This document shows positions 62,548 through 64,000 of a DNA stretch of 64,000 bases, one piece after another. Both the position numbers and the translations under genes were made by a program. The stretch's first letter is position 1. Each line of letters opens with the position of its first letter. The stretch comes from JACDDK01 sp038198445 (lineage in GTDB: Bacteria; Actinomycetota; Rubrobacteria; Rubrobacterales; Rubrobacteraceae), in the NCBI GenBank assembly GCA_038198445.1, contig JBBPZZ010000013.1:16738-80737 (forward strand), read 5' to 3'. The notes under the pieces are model-generated. The model ran no database searches, was not told where the DNA came from, and saw only the letters and a list, made by a program, of their open reading frames with translations.

Positions 62548-63785
62548 CCGGCGAGACCCCGGAAGTCCACGAAGCCCTCGCCGTCTACGCCCCCGAAACG
62601 ACCGAAACCGAGCGCGTGCCGGAAGGGTACAAGCAGACAGAGGTGGGGGTGATCCCGGAGGATTGGGAAATATGCGAACTTCAGGATCTTGGTCAGTGGA
62701 AAGGTGGGGCTACGCCGTCGATGAGGAATCCAGCCTATTGGACAGATGGATCTATACCGTGGGCTTCCTCTGGCGACATCAAAGTTGTTCTACTGGAGAA
62801 GACACATTCAAGTATTACAGAGACAGCAGTCAAGCAGACTAGCACCAGTTTGCTACCCAAAAATTGCATTATCGTAGTTACCCGGAGTGGAATTCTCCGC
62901 AAGTATTTGCCTGTTGCTAAGAACACGGTTTCTTTGGCTATTAATCAAGATTTGAAAGCGCTGCTGCCAAACAAAGATGTCGAAGCTGATTTTGTTCTTC
63001 ACCAACTGATCGCTAATGGTCCAGAAATTCTAGCCACTTGTCAGAAGTCTGGAACAACGGTCGAAAGTATCGAATACGCTTGGCTGAAAAGCTTCTTCAT
63101 ACCCAAGCCTTCGTCGAAGGACGAACAACGCGCCATCGCCGCCGCGCTGTCGGATGTGGATGCCCTGATCTTCGCTCTGGACAAGCTGATCGCCAAGAAG
63201 CGGGCCGTCAAGACCGCCGCCATGCAGCAACTCCTCACCGGCAAGCAACGCCTGCCGGGGTTTAGCGGGGAGTGGGAGGTGAAGCGGTTGGGAGATGTTG
63301 CTCCGCTTCAACGTGGGTTCGATCTAACCAACTCAATGCTCAAAAAGGGGAGTTACCCGGTCGTATACTCGAACGGAGTTCTCAACCACCATACGGACTT
63401 CATGGTTAAAGGTCCTGGTGTCGTCACTGGAAGATCAGGAACCATAGGGAAGGTCAGTTATGTTGAGGAAGATTACTGGCCGCACAATACTGCTCTTTGG
63501 GTGACGGATTTCAAAGGTAACTCGCCAAAGTTCATTTATCATCTTTATAAGAACATTGGGCTGGATCGGTTTGGCACTGGCTCAGGAGTGCCAACTCTAA
63601 ACAGAAACGATGTACACGCTTTCTCAGTTAGCGTTCCATCCAACGAAGAACAAACCGCCATCGCCGCCGTGCTCTCGGACATGGATGCGGAGATCGAGGC
63701 GTTGGAGGCACGGCGGGAGAAGACGCGGCAGGTCAAGCGGGGAATGATGCAGGAGCTACTCACCGGGTGGACGCGGCTGATATGA
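62544..63785 (+). CDS. hsdS: type I restriction-modification specificity subunit
   Basis: HsdS recognises the bipartite DNA target. The protein of about 413 residues has two target recognition domains (about 25-175 and 245-365). Each is followed by a conserved helical spacer: EQRAIAAALSDVDALI...MQQLLTG (63121-63245) and EQTAIAAVLSDMDAEI...MQELLTG (63646-63775). The recognition domains are clearly AT-richer than the spacers, a usual sign of exchange. ATG 62544 overlaps the hsdM stop (ATGA). Confidence 0.93.
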   Translation: MTGETPEVHEALAVYAPETTETERVPEGYKQTEVGVIPEDWEICELQDLGQWKGGATPSMRNPAYWTDGSIPWASSGDIKVVLLEKTHSSITETAVKQTSTSLLPKNCIIVVTRSGILRKYLPVAKNTVSLAINQDLKALLPNKDVEADFVLHQLIANGPEILATCQKSGTTVESIEYAWLKSFFIPKPSSKDEQRAIAAALSDVDALIFALDKLIAKKRAVKTAAMQQLLTGKQRLPGFSGEWEVKRLGDVAPLQRGFDLTNSMLKKGSYPVVYSNGVLNHHTDFMVKGPGVVTGRSGTIGKVSYVEEDYWPHNTALWVTDFKGNSPKFIYHLYKNIGLDRFGTGSGVPTLNRNDVHAFSVSVPSNEEQTAIAAVLSDMDAEIEALEARREKTRQVKRGMMQELLTGWTRLI

Positions 63786-64000
63786 ACGAGCTTCCCGCGG
63801 TCAACGACGCCCTGATCGGGGACGTCCGGCGATTGATCGACACCGCTCGCGGGCGTGCGGCGTCGGCGGTCAACTCAGAGTTGACGCTGCTCTACTGGCA
63901 GGTGGGACGGCGGATCTCGCGGGAAGTCCTCGAAGGCGAGCGGGCGGAGTATGGCAAGCAAATCGTCCCGTCCCTCTCGCGGCGGCTAACCGCCGAGTAC
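63782..64000 (+). CDS. DUF1016 (YhcG-type) nuclease-like protein, N-terminal part (cut by window end)
   Basis: ATG 63782 overlaps the hsdS stop by ATGA, and the frame is open to the end of the window (73 codons). The visible sequence DVRRLIDTARGRAASAVNSELTLLYWQVGRRI, continued by the GERAEYGKQIVPSLSRRLTAEY block, is the DUF1016 N-terminal domain. Full members add a PDDEXK nuclease domain, which would lie outside the window. Such genes are frequent inside type I restriction loci. Confidence 0.85.
   Translation, partial: MNELPAVNDALIGDVRRLIDTARGRAASAVNSELTLLYWQVGRRISREVLEGERAEYGKQIVPSLSRRLTAEY

Noticed and set aside
52784..64000. Integrated mobile element covering the accessory end
   Set aside because: No integrase, transposase, tRNA-proximal attachment repeat or terminal inverted repeat was found in the visible part.

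Overview
The window is about 63% GC and almost entirely coding. It most resembles a deep-branching actinomycete of the Rubrobacter type. The evidence is the gene order, an actinobacterial integration host factor (mihF) beside gmk, a PriA without helicase motifs, actinobacterial DivIVA and SepF, and very frequent GTG and TTG starts. The genus call is inference from gene content and was not checked by database search.

Layout. Positions 1-8071 carry housekeeping genes: the 3' end of era, deoC, recO and dgt, a decayed GNAT acetyltransferase, ppc on the minus strand, and dnaG. Two tRNA genes (Asn, Met) follow. A 360-base non-coding stretch then leads into the division and cell wall (dcw) cluster, 8670-22455: mraZ, rsmH, ftsL, ftsI, murF, mraY, murD, ftsW, murG, murC, ftsQ, ftsA, ftsZ. 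murE and murB are absent. The cluster continues to 27950 with pgeF, yggS, sepF, proC, yggT, divIVA, a DUF167 gene and a pseudouridine synthase. Next is a pyrimidine operon (pyrR, pyrB, pyrC, carA, carB, pyrK, pyrD; no pyrF), preceded by a recognisable PyrR-binding RNA loop. mihF, gmk, rpoZ, coaBC, metK, priA, def and fmt follow to 43998.

From 44128 a partial type IV pilus assembly cluster (NeuD-like acyltransferase, pilD, pilM, pilN, pilO and a PilP-like membrane protein with calcium-binding-type repeats) runs into shikimate genes aroC, aroK, aroB and aroQ, then a GFA-family gene. From 52784 the content is accessory. A divergent catabolic module has hyuB, hyuA and a YcsI/DUF1445 gene on the minus strand, and an MHS-type transporter, a cyclase-family hydrolase and a small protein on the plus strand. 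A type I restriction-modification locus follows: frameshifted hsdM, hsdS with AT-rich recognition domains, and the start of a DUF1016 nuclease-like gene cut by the window end.

Most neighbours overlap by 1-20 bases, typically ATGA, GTGA or TTGA stop-start junctions, so translational coupling is probably the rule. The most informative regulatory signals are three 10-bp-spaced MraZ boxes ahead of mraZ, a PyrR hairpin that can mask the pyrR ribosome binding site, a palindrome over the dnaG ribosome binding site, and a palindrome covering the -35 box of the hyu operon. The best candidate for a little-described system is the hyuAB-ycsI-transporter-cyclase module, which looks like a 5-oxoproline or related lactam utilisation unit.
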